DNA of 64,000 nt from an uncultured Neomegalonema sp. (GCA_937957975.1 CALFFK010000001.1:1-64000), one strand, 5' to 3'; positions 50,108-60,690 are shown, counted from the stretch's first letter. A program made the numbers and translations. The notes: a model not told the origin generated them from the letters alone.

Positions 50108-51664
50108 ATGACCGTCGCAGCCGAAGGAAAAACCCGCCGGGGCGGGCGCTCGTCACGCCGCACCATGCGCGAGGATGTGCGGGAGACGATGCTACCAACC
50201 CTCAAACGCGGCCTTCCCCTCACCGAACCGATGTCGCCGGAACAGGTCGAGCGGATTGATGCGGCGTCGATGGATATTCTGGAAAATGTCGGCGTCGTCT
50301 TCCGCGACCCTATCGCCATAGAAGACTGGCGCGCGGCGGGGGCGGATATTCGAGATGGCGACCGGGTGCATCTGGACCGGGGAATGGTGCGGGAACTTAT
50401 CAGGACGATCCCATCCGACATCACCCTGACCGCGCGCGACCCGAACAAGACGGTCAAGCTGGGCGGACCACATTCGATCTTCATCCCGATGACCGGCGCG
50501 CCCTACCTGCGCGATCTGGATGATGTGCGCCGCACGCCGACGCTTGATGATTTGGGGATGTTCCATAAACTGAGTCATATGGCCCCGGCGATGCACTCCA
50601 GCGCGCATCATATCGTGGAGCCTTGCGACCATCCCATCAGCCAGCGGCATTTGCGGATCACCTATTCGTCGATGAAACATTCCGACAAGACGTTCATGGG
50701 CATGACTACTTCGCCAAGGAACGCCGAAGATGTGCTGGATATGTGCGCAATCCTGTTTGGCGAGGAGTATCTGGAAACCCACACCGTCGTCACCGGTAAT
50801 TGCAACGGCAACTCGCCACTGGTGTGGGATGAAGTGATGCTGGGCGCGATGCGGGCGTTCAACCGGCGGAATCAGCCGGTTCTGTGCTCACCTTTTGTAC
50901 TGGGCGGGGCCAATACACCCGCCTCGACAGCGGCAAGCGTGGCGCAGTTGAATGCCGAGGCACTGTCGGCGCTGGCCTATACGCAGGTCGTGCGAAAGGG
51001 CTGTCCGGCGATCTACGGGCATTATCTTTCGACCGTTTCAATGGCGTCGGGCGCGCCGATGGCGGGAACGCCAGAGATCAGCCTGATGAACTTTATGATC
51101 GGCCAGATGGCACGGTTTTATGGCGTTCCATGGCGCACCTCGAACACCTTGGGCGGATCGAAAATTCTGGACGCGCAAGCAGGGTATGAAAGCGCGACAA
51201 CCCTGATGGCCGTGCTGATGTCGGGCGCGAATTATATCTGGCATTCGGCGGGCTGGAACGAAGCCGGAATGCACTGTTCGGTCGCGAAATTTATGCTCGA
51301 TGCGGAGCAATGCGCGATGGGTTATCGCATGGCGCAGGGGATCGACTGGTCTGATTTCGACGAGGCATTGTCGGCCATCCCGGATGTGGGACCGGGCGGG
51401 CATTATCTGGGCCATCCGCATACGCTGGAGAAATTTCAGACAGCGTATTTCATGCCCAAACTGCTGGATAACAACAGTATCGAGCAATGGGTTGCCGATG
51501 GCTCAAAAGACGCAACCACCCGCGCGCTGGAATCGGCCCGCGCAACCCTTGCCGCTTATGAAGAACCAAAGCTGGACGAAGGCGTCAATGAGGCACTCCT
51601 CGACTATATCGCCCGCCGTGAGCGGGAGATTCCGGCAGCGGATGCGCTGAATAACGATTTCTGA
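50108..51664 (+). CDS. Trimethylamine methyltransferase family (MttB-like, no in-frame UAG)
   Basis: GRSSRRTMREDVRETMLPTLKRGLPLTEPMSPEQVERIDAASMDILENVGVVFRDPIAIEDWRAAGADI...; uninterrupted 519-aa frame. Confidence 0.9.
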   Translation: MTVAAEGKTRRGGRSSRRTMREDVRETMLPTLKRGLPLTEPMSPEQVERIDAASMDILENVGVVFRDPIAIEDWRAAGADIRDGDRVHLDRGMVRELIRTIPSDITLTARDPNKTVKLGGPHSIFIPMTGAPYLRDLDDVRRTPTLDDLGMFHKLSHMAPAMHSSAHHIVEPCDHPISQRHLRITYSSMKHSDKTFMGMTTSPRNAEDVLDMCAILFGEEYLETHTVVTGNCNGNSPLVWDEVMLGAMRAFNRRNQPVLCSPFVLGGANTPASTAASVAQLNAEALSALAYTQVVRKGCPAIYGHYLSTVSMASGAPMAGTPEISLMNFMIGQMARFYGVPWRTSNTLGGSKILDAQAGYESATTLMAVLMSGANYIWHSAGWNEAGMHCSVAKFMLDAEQCAMGYRMAQGIDWSDFDEALSAIPDVGPGGHYLGHPHTLEKFQTAYFMPKLLDNNSIEQWVADGSKDATTRALESARATLAAYEEPKLDEGVNEALLDYIARREREIPAADALNNDF

Positions 51665-52623
51665 TGATGACACACGGAACCTTCGTCTGGTGCGATCTTT
51701 CCACCTTTGATCCCGCAAAGACCCATCCATTTTATGAACGGGTCATGGGCTGGCAGATTCCCGACGACGATTACGCCATCGCAACGCACGGCGGGCAGCC
51801 GGTCGCAGGCATCTTTCCGATGCCGCAGAAGTTTCAGGACATTGGGCTACCAAGTTTCTGGATGTCCTATATCGCTGTGGATGATGTTGCGTCCTGTGTC
51901 GAACGCGCGAAGGCTTTGGGAGGAAAGGTCGAGCTTGGCCCTGCGCCATTTGAGGATGACGGCGAATACGCCCTGATCCGCGACCCGCTCGGAGCCGGGT
52001 TTACCGTGTACCGGGGTCCATTGGCAACGCATCCCGCCCGCTCATCCGGTTCCCGGCTGGGGCATGGATTATTCATCTCCGATGCGTCCGCCGTAATCGG
52101 GTTCTATACTGCCCTCTTCGGGTGGCGGTTTGGGGAAGCCAAAAACGGCACGACACCAATTCTGGCCAACAACAAGATCATCGCGCATCTGCATGAAATT
52201 CCCGACCCCGCCCTTCGCGGCAAAGAGGAATACTGGGCCGTTCTGTTTGCGGGCGACCCTTCGGTTATTGAGCAGATCAAAGCACAGGGCGGCACGGTCA
52301 TCACCAGCACCAACCTTCCCGAAGGCCCGGCCCAACTGGTCCGCGACCCCGATGGCGCAAGCTTCTTCCTCGTATCCACGACGCCCACCACGCCGAAACA
52401 CTGGAAAGCATGGTTCGGTCTGGCGCTGATTCTCGTCGGGCTTTTGACCGGATGGGCATGGATATGGGCGGTCTTCTTCGGGGGCTGGCTATTAGCCGGA
52501 TTGTGGACGGGAGAAACCTATGTCTTTGAGCCGGTCACGCGACAGGATGCCCCGGCTCTCTACTGGATGTTGATGGGCAGCTATTTGATGTTTTTCATCT
52601 TCTCTCTCGTCGGGGATTTTTAG
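51664..52623 (+). CDS. VOC/glyoxalase-family protein with two C-terminal TM helices
   Basis: [27 protein letters not shown] and [24 protein letters not shown] (two VOC modules), then [33 protein letters not shown]...[18 protein letters not shown]. Confidence 0.85.
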   Translation: MMTHGTFVWCDLSTFDPAKTHPFYERVMGWQIPDDDYAIATHGGQPVAGIFPMPQKFQDIGLPSFWMSYIAVDDVASCVERAKALGGKVELGPAPFEDDGEYALIRDPLGAGFTVYRGPLATHPARSSGSRLGHGLFISDASAVIGFYTALFGWRFGEAKNGTTPILANNKIIAHLHEIPDPALRGKEEYWAVLFAGDPSVIEQIKAQGGTVITSTNLPEGPAQLVRDPDGASFFLVSTTPTTPKHWKAWFGLALILVGLLTGWAWIWAVFFGGWLLAGLWTGETYVFEPVTRQDAPALYWMLMGSYLMFFIFSLVGDF

Positions 52624-52624
52624 G

Positions 52625-53731
52625 GTGAAACTAACCGAACTCCATATCTACCAACATGACCTGCCCGTCCTGAACGGTCCCTACACCATGGCCCGCGCGC
52701 ATGTGTATGCGCTCGATACGACTATCGTGAAGCTGGTCACGGATACGGGGTTGGTCGGATGGGGCGAGACATGCCCGATTGGCCCCACCTATGCGGAGGC
52801 CCATGCACCGGGGGCGCGGGCGGCGCTGGGGGGCATGGCACCGGGATTAATCGGACAGGAAATAACGCACCCACTGGCGATCCATCGGGCGATGGACGGG
52901 CTGCTGAACGGGCATAACTACGCCAAGGCCGCAGTGGACATTGCGATCCACGATCTGCTTGGCAAGCGGTACAAGGTTCCGGTGCATGACCTGTTGGGCG
53001 GGGCGATGACGGATCGGGTGTCGTCTTATTACGCCACCGGCGTGGGCGAACCGGATGCCATCGCGAGGCTGGCGAAAGAAAAGCAAGCCGAGGGCTATCC
53101 TCGCCTGCAAATCAAGGTCGGCGGACGTGATGTGGCCATCGACATCGAGACGATCCGCAAGGTTTGGGAAGCGGTCGGCCCATCCATGCGCCTCGTCATT
53201 GATGGCAATCGGGGCTGGACGACGCGCGATGCGCTACGGGTCAGTCGGGAATGCCCTGACATTCCCTTCATCATGGAACAGCCCTGCAATACTATTGAGG
53301 AAATCGCCACCATCCGCGCGCAGGTCGGCCATGCGATCTATCTGGATGAGAATACGGTTGATCTCGCCACGATCATCCGTGCAGCGGGGCAAGGGCTGTG
53401 CGATGGTTTCGGGATGAAAGTCACGCGCATCGGCGGACTACAGCCCATGAGCGTTTTCCGCGATATTTGCGCCGCCCGGTCAATGCCCCATACCTGCGAT
53501 GATGCGTGGGGTGGAGACATCATCGCCGCCGCCTGCACCCATATCGGTGCAACAGTAGAGCCGCATCTTTGCGAAGGGGTTTGGCTGGCCGCGCCTTATA
53601 TCGACGGGCATTACGACGAAACAAACGGCATCCGCATCAGGGACGGTCACATCGCCATACCTACTGGCCCCGGCCTTGGGATCGAGCCAGATGAGAGCAT
53701 TTTCGGCGCACCCATGGCATCTTTTGGATGA
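52625..53731 (+). CDS. hpbD: Enolase-superfamily (MLE subgroup) racemase/epimerase; 4-hydroxyproline betaine / proline betaine epimerase HpbD-like
   Basis: [77 protein letters not shown]...LQIKVGG...VIDGNRGW...[15 protein letters not shown]...[23 protein letters not shown] closely resembles HpbD of Pelagibaca bermudensis as I remember it. Confidence 0.8.
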   Translation: MKLTELHIYQHDLPVLNGPYTMARAHVYALDTTIVKLVTDTGLVGWGETCPIGPTYAEAHAPGARAALGGMAPGLIGQEITHPLAIHRAMDGLLNGHNYAKAAVDIAIHDLLGKRYKVPVHDLLGGAMTDRVSSYYATGVGEPDAIARLAKEKQAEGYPRLQIKVGGRDVAIDIETIRKVWEAVGPSMRLVIDGNRGWTTRDALRVSRECPDIPFIMEQPCNTIEEIATIRAQVGHAIYLDENTVDLATIIRAAGQGLCDGFGMKVTRIGGLQPMSVFRDICAARSMPHTCDDAWGGDIIAAACTHIGATVEPHLCEGVWLAAPYIDGHYDETNGIRIRDGHIAIPTGPGLGIEPDESIFGAPMASFG

Positions 53732-55062
53732 AGGTCGCACGCCTGCCCACCGACCCCGGCCCCGCCGCGTGGAATGCGATTCTGCCGCCGCAAGAAGCGC
53801 CCATACCACTGGAAGGACGGCACAATGCCGACTGGCTTGTGATCGGCGGCGGGTTTGCGGGGCTGTCCGCAGCGCGGCGCTTACGGCAATTACGGCCCGA
53901 TGATCGTATCACGGTGCTGGAAGCCCGACGCATCGCGGAGGGGCCAGCAGGGCGCAATTCGGGATTTATGATCGACCTGCCCCATGACCTCGCCTCCGAC
54001 GATTACGGGGGGGCAACGGATACTGACAGGCGAGAGATTGAGCGAAACCGGGCCGCCATCGCCTTTGCCGCCGATATGGCCAGCGACTATGGCCTGAGCC
54101 GCGAAGCCTTCGATCCCTGTGGAAAGATCAATGCGGCGGCAACAGAGCGCGGGCTGGCCCATACGCGGCATTACGCCGGACATCTCGCAAAGATGGGCGA
54201 AGTGTCAGAGCAACTGGACGCCGAAGCGATGCGCGCGATTACCGGCACGGATTATTATCTCGGCGGTCTCCGCACGCCCGGTGCCGTCCTGCTGCAACCG
54301 GCCCTGTACATGCGCGGGATTGCGGCGGGGTTGGTCGGTGAAGCTGTAGCTATCCACGAAAACAGCCCCGTCACCGCGCTGGAGCGGCGGGGCGATCTCT
54401 GGCACGCGGCGACGCCGGAGGGTGAGGTTTCCGCGCCCGCCGCAATCCTCGCCGTGAATGGCCAAGCGAACAGCTTTGGCTTCTGGAAACAGCAACTCAT
54501 CCACACCTACACATACGGCGCAATGACCCGTGCGATGACGCCGGAGGAGATTGAGCGCCTCGGCGGACAACCACGCTGGGCCATGACCCCCGCCGACCCG
54601 ATGGGAACAACTGTGCGGCGCATCTCCGGCACGGGAGGCGACCGGCTGGTGGTACGCAATCGCTTTACGATCAATCAGACTCTCACGGTGAATGAAGCGC
54701 GGTTGAACGGAGTCTGGCGTGGATTAGACCGGGCCTTTGCCGCCCGCTTCCCGATGCTCGACGCTATAACGATGGAGCATCGTTGGGGCGGTGCGCTATG
54801 CCTGAGCTGGAACAACGTGCCAGCCTTCGGTGAAGTCCAGCCACGGCTCTACAGTGCCGTGTGCCAGAACGGCCTTGGAACGGTGAAAGGGACATTGGCG
54901 GGAATGATGGCGGCGGAGCTGGCTTGCAATACCGGATCAAACCTGCTGGCCGATTTTCGCGATCAGCCTGCGCCCCGCTCGCTGCCCCCCCGCCCCCTCA
55001 CACAGATTGGGGCGACGGCGCGGATCAGGTGGCAGGAATGGCGCGCAGGGCGGGATTTTTAA
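53728..55062 (+). CDS. FAD-dependent oxidoreductase (DAO family, PuuB-like)
   Basis: [55 protein letters not shown]; overlaps the hpbD-like gene by 4 nt. Confidence 0.9.
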   Translation: MKVARLPTDPGPAAWNAILPPQEAPIPLEGRHNADWLVIGGGFAGLSAARRLRQLRPDDRITVLEARRIAEGPAGRNSGFMIDLPHDLASDDYGGATDTDRREIERNRAAIAFAADMASDYGLSREAFDPCGKINAAATERGLAHTRHYAGHLAKMGEVSEQLDAEAMRAITGTDYYLGGLRTPGAVLLQPALYMRGIAAGLVGEAVAIHENSPVTALERRGDLWHAATPEGEVSAPAAILAVNGQANSFGFWKQQLIHTYTYGAMTRAMTPEEIERLGGQPRWAMTPADPMGTTVRRISGTGGDRLVVRNRFTINQTLTVNEARLNGVWRGLDRAFAARFPMLDAITMEHRWGGALCLSWNNVPAFGEVQPRLYSAVCQNGLGTVKGTLAGMMAAELACNTGSNLLADFRDQPAPRSLPPRPLTQIGATARIRWQEWRAGRDF

Positions 55063-55067
55063 CCCGC

Positions 55068-55673
55068 TTACAAGTCCGACAGGCTTTCTGCCCCGGCCCC
55101 TACGCACAACCAGTTCCACAGATATGCGGCAAGCGACCGGAAGCAAAAGACTTCAAATTCGTCATCGCCCGTCTTGACGATACCGGCGGCGACGGTGGCA
55201 ATGCGGGTGCGGCGGATTTCGCCCGTTCCGAACTGACCGGGGGCCAGATCAACCGGCGCACCCTTGGCCAAAACACGCCATGCCTTTTCGCCGGAAACGC
55301 GAAAGACAGCGCGGGCATCCGAGACGTCAAGCGCCAGCACATGCGTGTCCCCCGCCTTTTCCATGAATGCCTCCACGATGCCAGGGGCCGCGCCCCATTC
55401 ACAGAAGACCATCACTTCATCGGTGGACATCCAGAGAACGCGAGTATCGCCCGCTTGTGTGCTTTGCCGGATTTCCGGCACTGCGCAGCCCGTCGCCGCC
55501 TGTAACGCGGCGACAAATCCGGCATCAGTCAGATCACCCCGGATCGCGACCATGCCGCGCGAGGCGATGGCCTCTACCTGTGCGCCCAGACCGGGGGGCG
55601 GTGTGACATCAAGGGCCGCACGGGCCAGCGAAAGATCGAGATCAGACATTCTGGCGCGCTCCGTCCTTGTCAT
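55068..55673 (-). CDS. soxG: Sarcosine oxidase gamma subunit
   Basis: About 200 aa, immediately downstream of soxA with a 32-nt overlap; SLARAALDVTPPPGLGAQVEAIASRGMVAIRGDLTD...LWMSTDEVMVFC. Confidence 0.85.
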   Translation of the reverse strand: MTRTERARMSDLDLSLARAALDVTPPPGLGAQVEAIASRGMVAIRGDLTDAGFVAALQAATGCAVPEIRQSTQAGDTRVLWMSTDEVMVFCEWGAAPGIVEAFMEKAGDTHVLALDVSDARAVFRVSGEKAWRVLAKGAPVDLAPGQFGTGEIRRTRIATVAAGIVKTGDDEFEVFCFRSLAAYLWNWLCVGAGAESLSDL

Positions 55674-58602
55674 AGAACACGGGTGAGGCGATGACTGCCT
55701 TCACCGTCGTCTTGCGGTCGATACCGATTTCCAGCACCTCGCCCATCCGGTCCATGCCGCCCTCAATCAGGGCCATGGCAATCGACCGTTTGATCGTCGG
55801 TGAATGGTATGTCGAAGTAACATGCCCGATGGCCCGCGTTCCATCCGCTGACAGCGCATGTGCCCCATCCGGCAGTACGAAATTCGGATCTTCGGTCAAC
55901 AGGCCCACAAGCTGCTTGCGCCCTTTACGCGTGAGGTCAGGCCGCTCCATCGCGCGCTTGCCGAGGAAGTCTTCCTTCTTTTTCGAGACGGCCCAGGACA
56001 TGCCCACATCATGGGGCGTGACCGTGCCATCCGTCTCGTCACCAATGACGATGAAACCCTTTTCCGCGCGCAGCACATGCAGCGCCTCGGTCCCATACGG
56101 TCCCACGCCCAGATCATCGCCCGATCCCAGCAACAATTCCCACAGGGACACAGCAAAAGCGGTCGGCGTAGCCAGTTCATAAGACAATTCACCGGAGAAC
56201 GAGATACGGAATACCCGCACCGGCATCCCGCCCAAAGTGCCATCCGCAAATCCCATGAACGGCAATGCTGCAAAGTCTACATCGCCCTCCAGCCGATCCA
56301 GCAACGCACGGGCATTCGGCCCCGCTACCGCGAATTGCGACCATTGCTCGGTGACATTCGCGGTCAGGACTTTCAGATCGAACCACTCGGTCTGGAGCCA
56401 TTCCTCCATCCATGCATGAACCCGGTCAGAACCACCCGATGTCGTGTGACACAGGAACGTCTGTTCATCGAGCCGCGCGACCACACCGTCATCCATAAGG
56501 AAGCCGTTATCGTCGCACATCAACCCATACCGACATTTACCGGGTTTGAGCGTGGACATCATGTTCGTGTACATCAGATCGAGGAATTTCCCCGCATCCG
56601 GGCCACGCACGATCAGCTTGCCGAGCGTCGATGCGTCAAGCAGGCCCACCTTCTCGCGCACCCGTCTAATCTCGCGCGTGATCGAAGTCTCGCGGCCCTC
56701 GCCACCCTTCTGATACCGATAGGGACGCCGCCAATCACCCACCGGCTCAAATTCCGCGCCCTGTTCGGCGTGCCATTCATGCAGCGCAGTTTGACGGAAA
56801 GGTTTGAACAATGACCCTTTCTGCTGCCCCGCAATCGACCCCATTGAGATGGGAGTATAGGGAGGACGAAATGTCGTCGTACCAACTTCCGGCATCGCCT
56901 TGCCGAGTGTGTCGGCAAGGATCGCATGGCCGTTGATATTCGACAATTTGCCCTGATCCGTCGCCATGCCCAGCGTCGTGTAGCGTTTGGCATGTTCAAC
57001 AGATTCAAAGCCTTCGCGCGCCGCCAGCCGTATATCAGCCACGGTCACATCGTTCTGGTAATCGAGAAAATGCTTGCCGCCCAACGCCGCCTTGCCATGC
57101 GATGGCGTAAACCAGACGGACGCAGTGGGTTGTTCAGCCGGGCCGTGGACAGAAACCCCTTCACCATTGCCCGCAGCACTGGTCAGCACATCCTGAGTCG
57201 TCAACGCTCCGGTCGCGCCGCCGACCATGCGCACATACGCTTCGCCAGAGCTGTCACGCGGCGGATTATCGGGATCGGGGCGATACATTGCCCGCCCCGC
57301 ATCCCACATCACCTTACCGCCCGAATGGCTGTAGAGATGCACGACCGGCGACCACCCTCCAGCCATGGCCACGCAATCGCAGTCGATTTTTTCGCCCAGC
57401 GCCACATCATCGCCCTTGCCGAGCGGAACAGTGTGAATTGCTGTCACGCCGTCCTTGGTTCCCTCGGTCTTACCAATACCAGTGGACGGATGCACGGTGA
57501 TACCGGCTGTCTTTGCCTGTTCCACAAGCAACCCTGCCGGATCGGCCCGTGAATCAAGGATCGCCGCGACCTTGCAACCTGCTTCATGCAGGGCCAGCGC
57601 CGTGCGATACCCGTCATCATTCGTGGTGTAGAGTACCGTCGTTTGGCCGGGGGCTACCCCCCACAGCTTGACGTAATCGCGCACGGCGCTGGCCAGCATA
57701 ACGCCGGGAAAATCGTTACCATAGAACGGAATGGGCCGCTCGATCATGCCCGTCGCGCCGATGATCTGTTTTGTACGCACCCGCCACAGGCGGTGGCGCG
57801 GGCCAGTGGGCATCGTATGATCCGTACGACGCTCGTACAGCAATGCATAGCCATGATCGTAAGCGGCGGAACAACAGGTACGCAGGCGGATCGTGACGTT
57901 CTCCATTGCCTCCAGCGCGGCAACCTGTTCGGCCACCCATTCGCGGGCAGGTTTGCCATCGATCTCTGCATCATCATCGACCAGCAGACGACCACCAAGG
58001 CGTTCTGTCTGCTCAACAAGCATGACACGCCCACCCGCCTCCCCGGCCCGGCGCGCAGCCAACAGGCCAGAGGCTCCGCCCCCCGCAATCAGCGTATCGC
58101 AGAAAGCATATTGATGCTCATAAGTATCGGGGTCCGCTTCGGTCGGTGCGCGGCCCAGGCCCGCGATACGGCGTATCATTGGCTCGAACAGATATTTCCA
58201 TGCATGGCGTGGGTGGATAAAGGTCTTGTAGTAAAACCCTGCCGGATAAAGTCGCGAGGCGGCGGCGTTCAATACGCCCACGTCATTACGCAATGACGGA
58301 TAGCGGTTTTGCGATGTTGCCTCCAACCCGTCGAACAGCTCTATCTGCGTCATGCGGATATTCGGCTCATGCCGGTTGCCGCTACCCAGATTGACCAACC
58401 CGTTCGGTTCCTCCGGCCCGCTCGTCACCACGCCGCGCGGACGGTGGTACTTGTACGAACGGTTCACCAGCTTCACGCCATTGGCCAGCATGGCAGATGC
58501 GAGCGTATCACCTTTCACGCCCCGGAATTGCTTGCCATCGAAAGTGAAAGAAACCGGGGTATCGCGATCAATAAGTGCGCCGCCATTTGCAAGCCGGGTC
58601 AT
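55642..58602 (-). CDS. soxA: Sarcosine oxidase alpha subunit family protein
   Basis: 986 aa; N-terminal PVSFTFDGKQFRGVKGDTLASAMLANGVKLVNRSYKYHRPRGVVTSGPEEPNGLVNLG, FAD motifs, C-terminal GcvT-like domain. Confidence 0.96.
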   Translation of the reverse strand: MTRLANGGALIDRDTPVSFTFDGKQFRGVKGDTLASAMLANGVKLVNRSYKYHRPRGVVTSGPEEPNGLVNLGSGNRHEPNIRMTQIELFDGLEATSQNRYPSLRNDVGVLNAAASRLYPAGFYYKTFIHPRHAWKYLFEPMIRRIAGLGRAPTEADPDTYEHQYAFCDTLIAGGGASGLLAARRAGEAGGRVMLVEQTERLGGRLLVDDDAEIDGKPAREWVAEQVAALEAMENVTIRLRTCCSAAYDHGYALLYERRTDHTMPTGPRHRLWRVRTKQIIGATGMIERPIPFYGNDFPGVMLASAVRDYVKLWGVAPGQTTVLYTTNDDGYRTALALHEAGCKVAAILDSRADPAGLLVEQAKTAGITVHPSTGIGKTEGTKDGVTAIHTVPLGKGDDVALGEKIDCDCVAMAGGWSPVVHLYSHSGGKVMWDAGRAMYRPDPDNPPRDSSGEAYVRMVGGATGALTTQDVLTSAAGNGEGVSVHGPAEQPTASVWFTPSHGKAALGGKHFLDYQNDVTVADIRLAAREGFESVEHAKRYTTLGMATDQGKLSNINGHAILADTLGKAMPEVGTTTFRPPYTPISMGSIAGQQKGSLFKPFRQTALHEWHAEQGAEFEPVGDWRRPYRYQKGGEGRETSITREIRRVREKVGLLDASTLGKLIVRGPDAGKFLDLMYTNMMSTLKPGKCRYGLMCDDNGFLMDDGVVARLDEQTFLCHTTSGGSDRVHAWMEEWLQTEWFDLKVLTANVTEQWSQFAVAGPNARALLDRLEGDVDFAALPFMGFADGTLGGMPVRVFRISFSGELSYELATPTAFAVSLWELLLGSGDDLGVGPYGTEALHVLRAEKGFIVIGDETDGTVTPHDVGMSWAVSKKKEDFLGKRAMERPDLTRKGRKQLVGLLTEDPNFVLPDGAHALSADGTRAIGHVTSTYHSPTIKRSIAMALIEGGMDRMGEVLEIGIDRKTTVKAVIASPVFYDKDGARQNV

Positions 58603-58907
58603 GGCGCAGTCCTTTCAGCGATACGGTCCTTGATCTCCTGCGGCGGATCGAGAACGTCAGCCGCATAAACGCCAAAGACCTCCAGCGTATGTGTGTGCCG
58701 CGCCATGTGAAACCACTTGCCGCAACCAAAGGCATGACGCCACCGCTCGTAATGCACGCCGCGCGGATTCTTGCGGTCGAACAGATAGCTCGCCCATTCG
58801 GCATCGGTACAGCCAGGGCCGGGTCGCACGATATGCGCCTCGCCACCGGCGGCGAATTCGGTTTCCTCGGCCTCGACGCCGCAGGCAGGGCACTGGATCA
58901 GGAGCAT
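58599..58907 (-). CDS. soxD: Sarcosine oxidase delta subunit
   Basis: MLLIQCPACGVEAEETEFAAGGEAHIVRPGPGCTDAEWASYLFDRKNPRGVHYERWRHAFGCGKWFHMARHTHTLEVFGVY. Confidence 0.95.
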   Translation of the reverse strand: MLLIQCPACGVEAEETEFAAGGEAHIVRPGPGCTDAEWASYLFDRKNPRGVHYERWRHAFGCGKWFHMARHTHTLEVFGVYAADVLDPPQEIKDRIAERTAP

Positions 58908-59060
58908 GGTTTGGGTCCAACGGTTCACGAATTTGAGCGGTGATCGCTTATGCCGCAAACGCGCGCCCGTGCAAATCCGTCGAAACGTCGCCCCTTCGCG
59001 ACGCTTCCCGGTCTTTCATTCACGCTGCGCACCCTTATCTTGTCCGCGAAGGAGAAGGCG

Positions 59061-59411
59061 ATGCCAAAAACCGTACGGATGATTTCCTGCTGCTATTGCG
59101 GTGCCGCGACGATGATTGATCTGGCGAAGGTCGGGCGTGGGGTTTTGACCTGCGACGCCTGTGGCGCGCGGCTTTGCTCGGCGCGGATGGAGGCGGTGGT
59201 GAACAAGCCGATTCCCGTCAAACGGGCCGCACCAGAACGCACTGCTCCCCTTGCTCCGCGCTGGCACGGCGTCGCTGGTTCATTCGCAAGCCCAGCCGGG
59301 TGTAAAAAGTCGAAACCGAAGAAAAAGACAAAATCAAAGCCGAAAAAGCGCAAAAGCTTTCTCGATCGGTTGGAGGATATATGGGACGAGATTGAAGACA
59401 TCATCGACTGA
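59061..59411 (+). CDS. Small zinc-ribbon protein with Lys-rich linker and acidic C-terminus
   Basis: CCYCGAATMIDLAKVGRGVLTCDACGARLC (two CxxC pairs), KKSKPKKKTKSKPKKRKS, DRLEDIWDEIEDIID. Confidence 0.75.
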   Translation: MPKTVRMISCCYCGAATMIDLAKVGRGVLTCDACGARLCSARMEAVVNKPIPVKRAAPERTAPLAPRWHGVAGSFASPAGCKKSKPKKKTKSKPKKRKSFLDRLEDIWDEIEDIID

Positions 59412-59415
59412 CGCA

Positions 59416-60690
59416 TCAACTCGTTAATGATGCCTCTGCCGGGTCAGGGCGCACATCCATCCGGTCAATGCGGGCGGCGGTGGCAGGGTCATCATGGTGG
59501 CGCAACAACCAGCCCTGAAGAACCGCCGGGATAATCCGGCGATCACCAAATGAGGCAGTGAACGTTTCAGCGTGCTGAACAGCATCAGGAAAAAACCGCA
59601 CGAACATCTCTGCCGCCGCCTCCAGGCCGATGGGGCCAAGCTCCACATGCATATCCGCCCGTCCGGGACGGATCAGCGCCGGATCGAGCCGTTCGCGGTG
59701 GTTCGTGGTCATAAAGAGTGCCCTGCCTTCCTGCGCCGCAACCCCGTCAATAGCATTGAGCAACCCCGAAAAGCTGACCCCTGTTTTGCTGCCTTCGCGC
59801 GCCGCATTGACGGCATCAATATCCTCGAAAGCGATCAACGCATTTTTCGGAACACTGCCAAGCGCATCACGCAAGGCATCGTCGGAAAGAGTGCTACGGT
59901 TCAGGTCGAGCGTCGCAATATCGCTGCCCAGCTCTGATGCGATGGCCCGAATGAGCGAGGATTTTCCCGTTCCCGGCGGGCCATATAACAGGTATCCACG
60001 CCGCCACGGCACTCCCCGACTCGCATACCAGTCGCGCGAGGCATAAAACCAGCGCACATCAGCCAACAGCGCCTCTGCCTCGTCACCTTCGGTCACTATA
60101 CTGGCGAGCGAGCGGCGCGGCACGTCACCGGCGGCGCTCCAGCCATGACGCGCGAGGGTGTGGATGCCGGGGCCGATTCGATCCCGTGTGGCCGCAATCT
60201 TCGCCCCGATTTCGATCCAGTTCTGCACCGCCCCCACGCCGCCGCCCAACAACGTGAATTTCAGTGCCTCCAGCGGGCCATCCTGCCCGGAGAACGATTC
60301 TGTGCGAGCCTTGCGTTCAATGGAGCGGTCAAGAATACACAGAATTCGGGATTCAAGGAAAATATGCCGCCCCTCGCTTGGCACCATCAGGATGCGCGCG
60401 TCTTCGGTCGGGCGCCAATCGTCCCCTTCCGCAAATTGCGTCACTTGCAGACGGCGCGACCGACTCAGGTGATCGCCCTGCTCCAGCCAAAGGCACAGGA
60501 ACTTGAAGGCAGGGCTGCGGTTATCGACGGTCACGCTGATGGTGATGCGCCGCCACAGCATCCTGAGCGCGCGCCTCCCCCACAATCCGGCAACGGTGGC
60601 CCCGACGCCGATAAGGCCCAGCGCGATACCACCCGCGAAAATATCGCTGGAGAAGGCATCCGCGAAAAAACTGTTCAGAAATTCAGACAT
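59416..60690 (-). CDS. BCS1-like AAA ATPase with N-terminal TM
   Basis: Hydrophobic N-terminus, BCS1-N-like region, then RRGYLLYGPPGTGKSSLIRAIASELGSDIATLDLN...ALIAFEDIDA...FMTTNHRERLDPALIRPGRADMHVEL. Confidence 0.9.
   Translation of the reverse strand: MSEFLNSFFADAFSSDIFAGGIALGLIGVGATVAGLWGRRALRMLWRRITISVTVDNRSPAFKFLCLWLEQGDHLSRSRRLQVTQFAEGDDWRPTEDARILMVPSEGRHIFLESRILCILDRSIERKARTESFSGQDGPLEALKFTLLGGGVGAVQNWIEIGAKIAATRDRIGPGIHTLARHGWSAAGDVPRRSLASIVTEGDEAEALLADVRWFYASRDWYASRGVPWRRGYLLYGPPGTGKSSLIRAIASELGSDIATLDLNRSTLSDDALRDALGSVPKNALIAFEDIDAVNAAREGSKTGVSFSGLLNAIDGVAAQEGRALFMTTNHRERLDPALIRPGRADMHVELGPIGLEAAAEMFVRFFPDAVQHAETFTASFGDRRIIPAVLQGWLLRHHDDPATAARIDRMDVRPDPAEASLTS

Noticed and set aside
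50192-50782. 196-aa minus-strand ORF opposite the mttB-like gene
   Set aside because: Antisense frame with no domain; sense strand is a clear family member.
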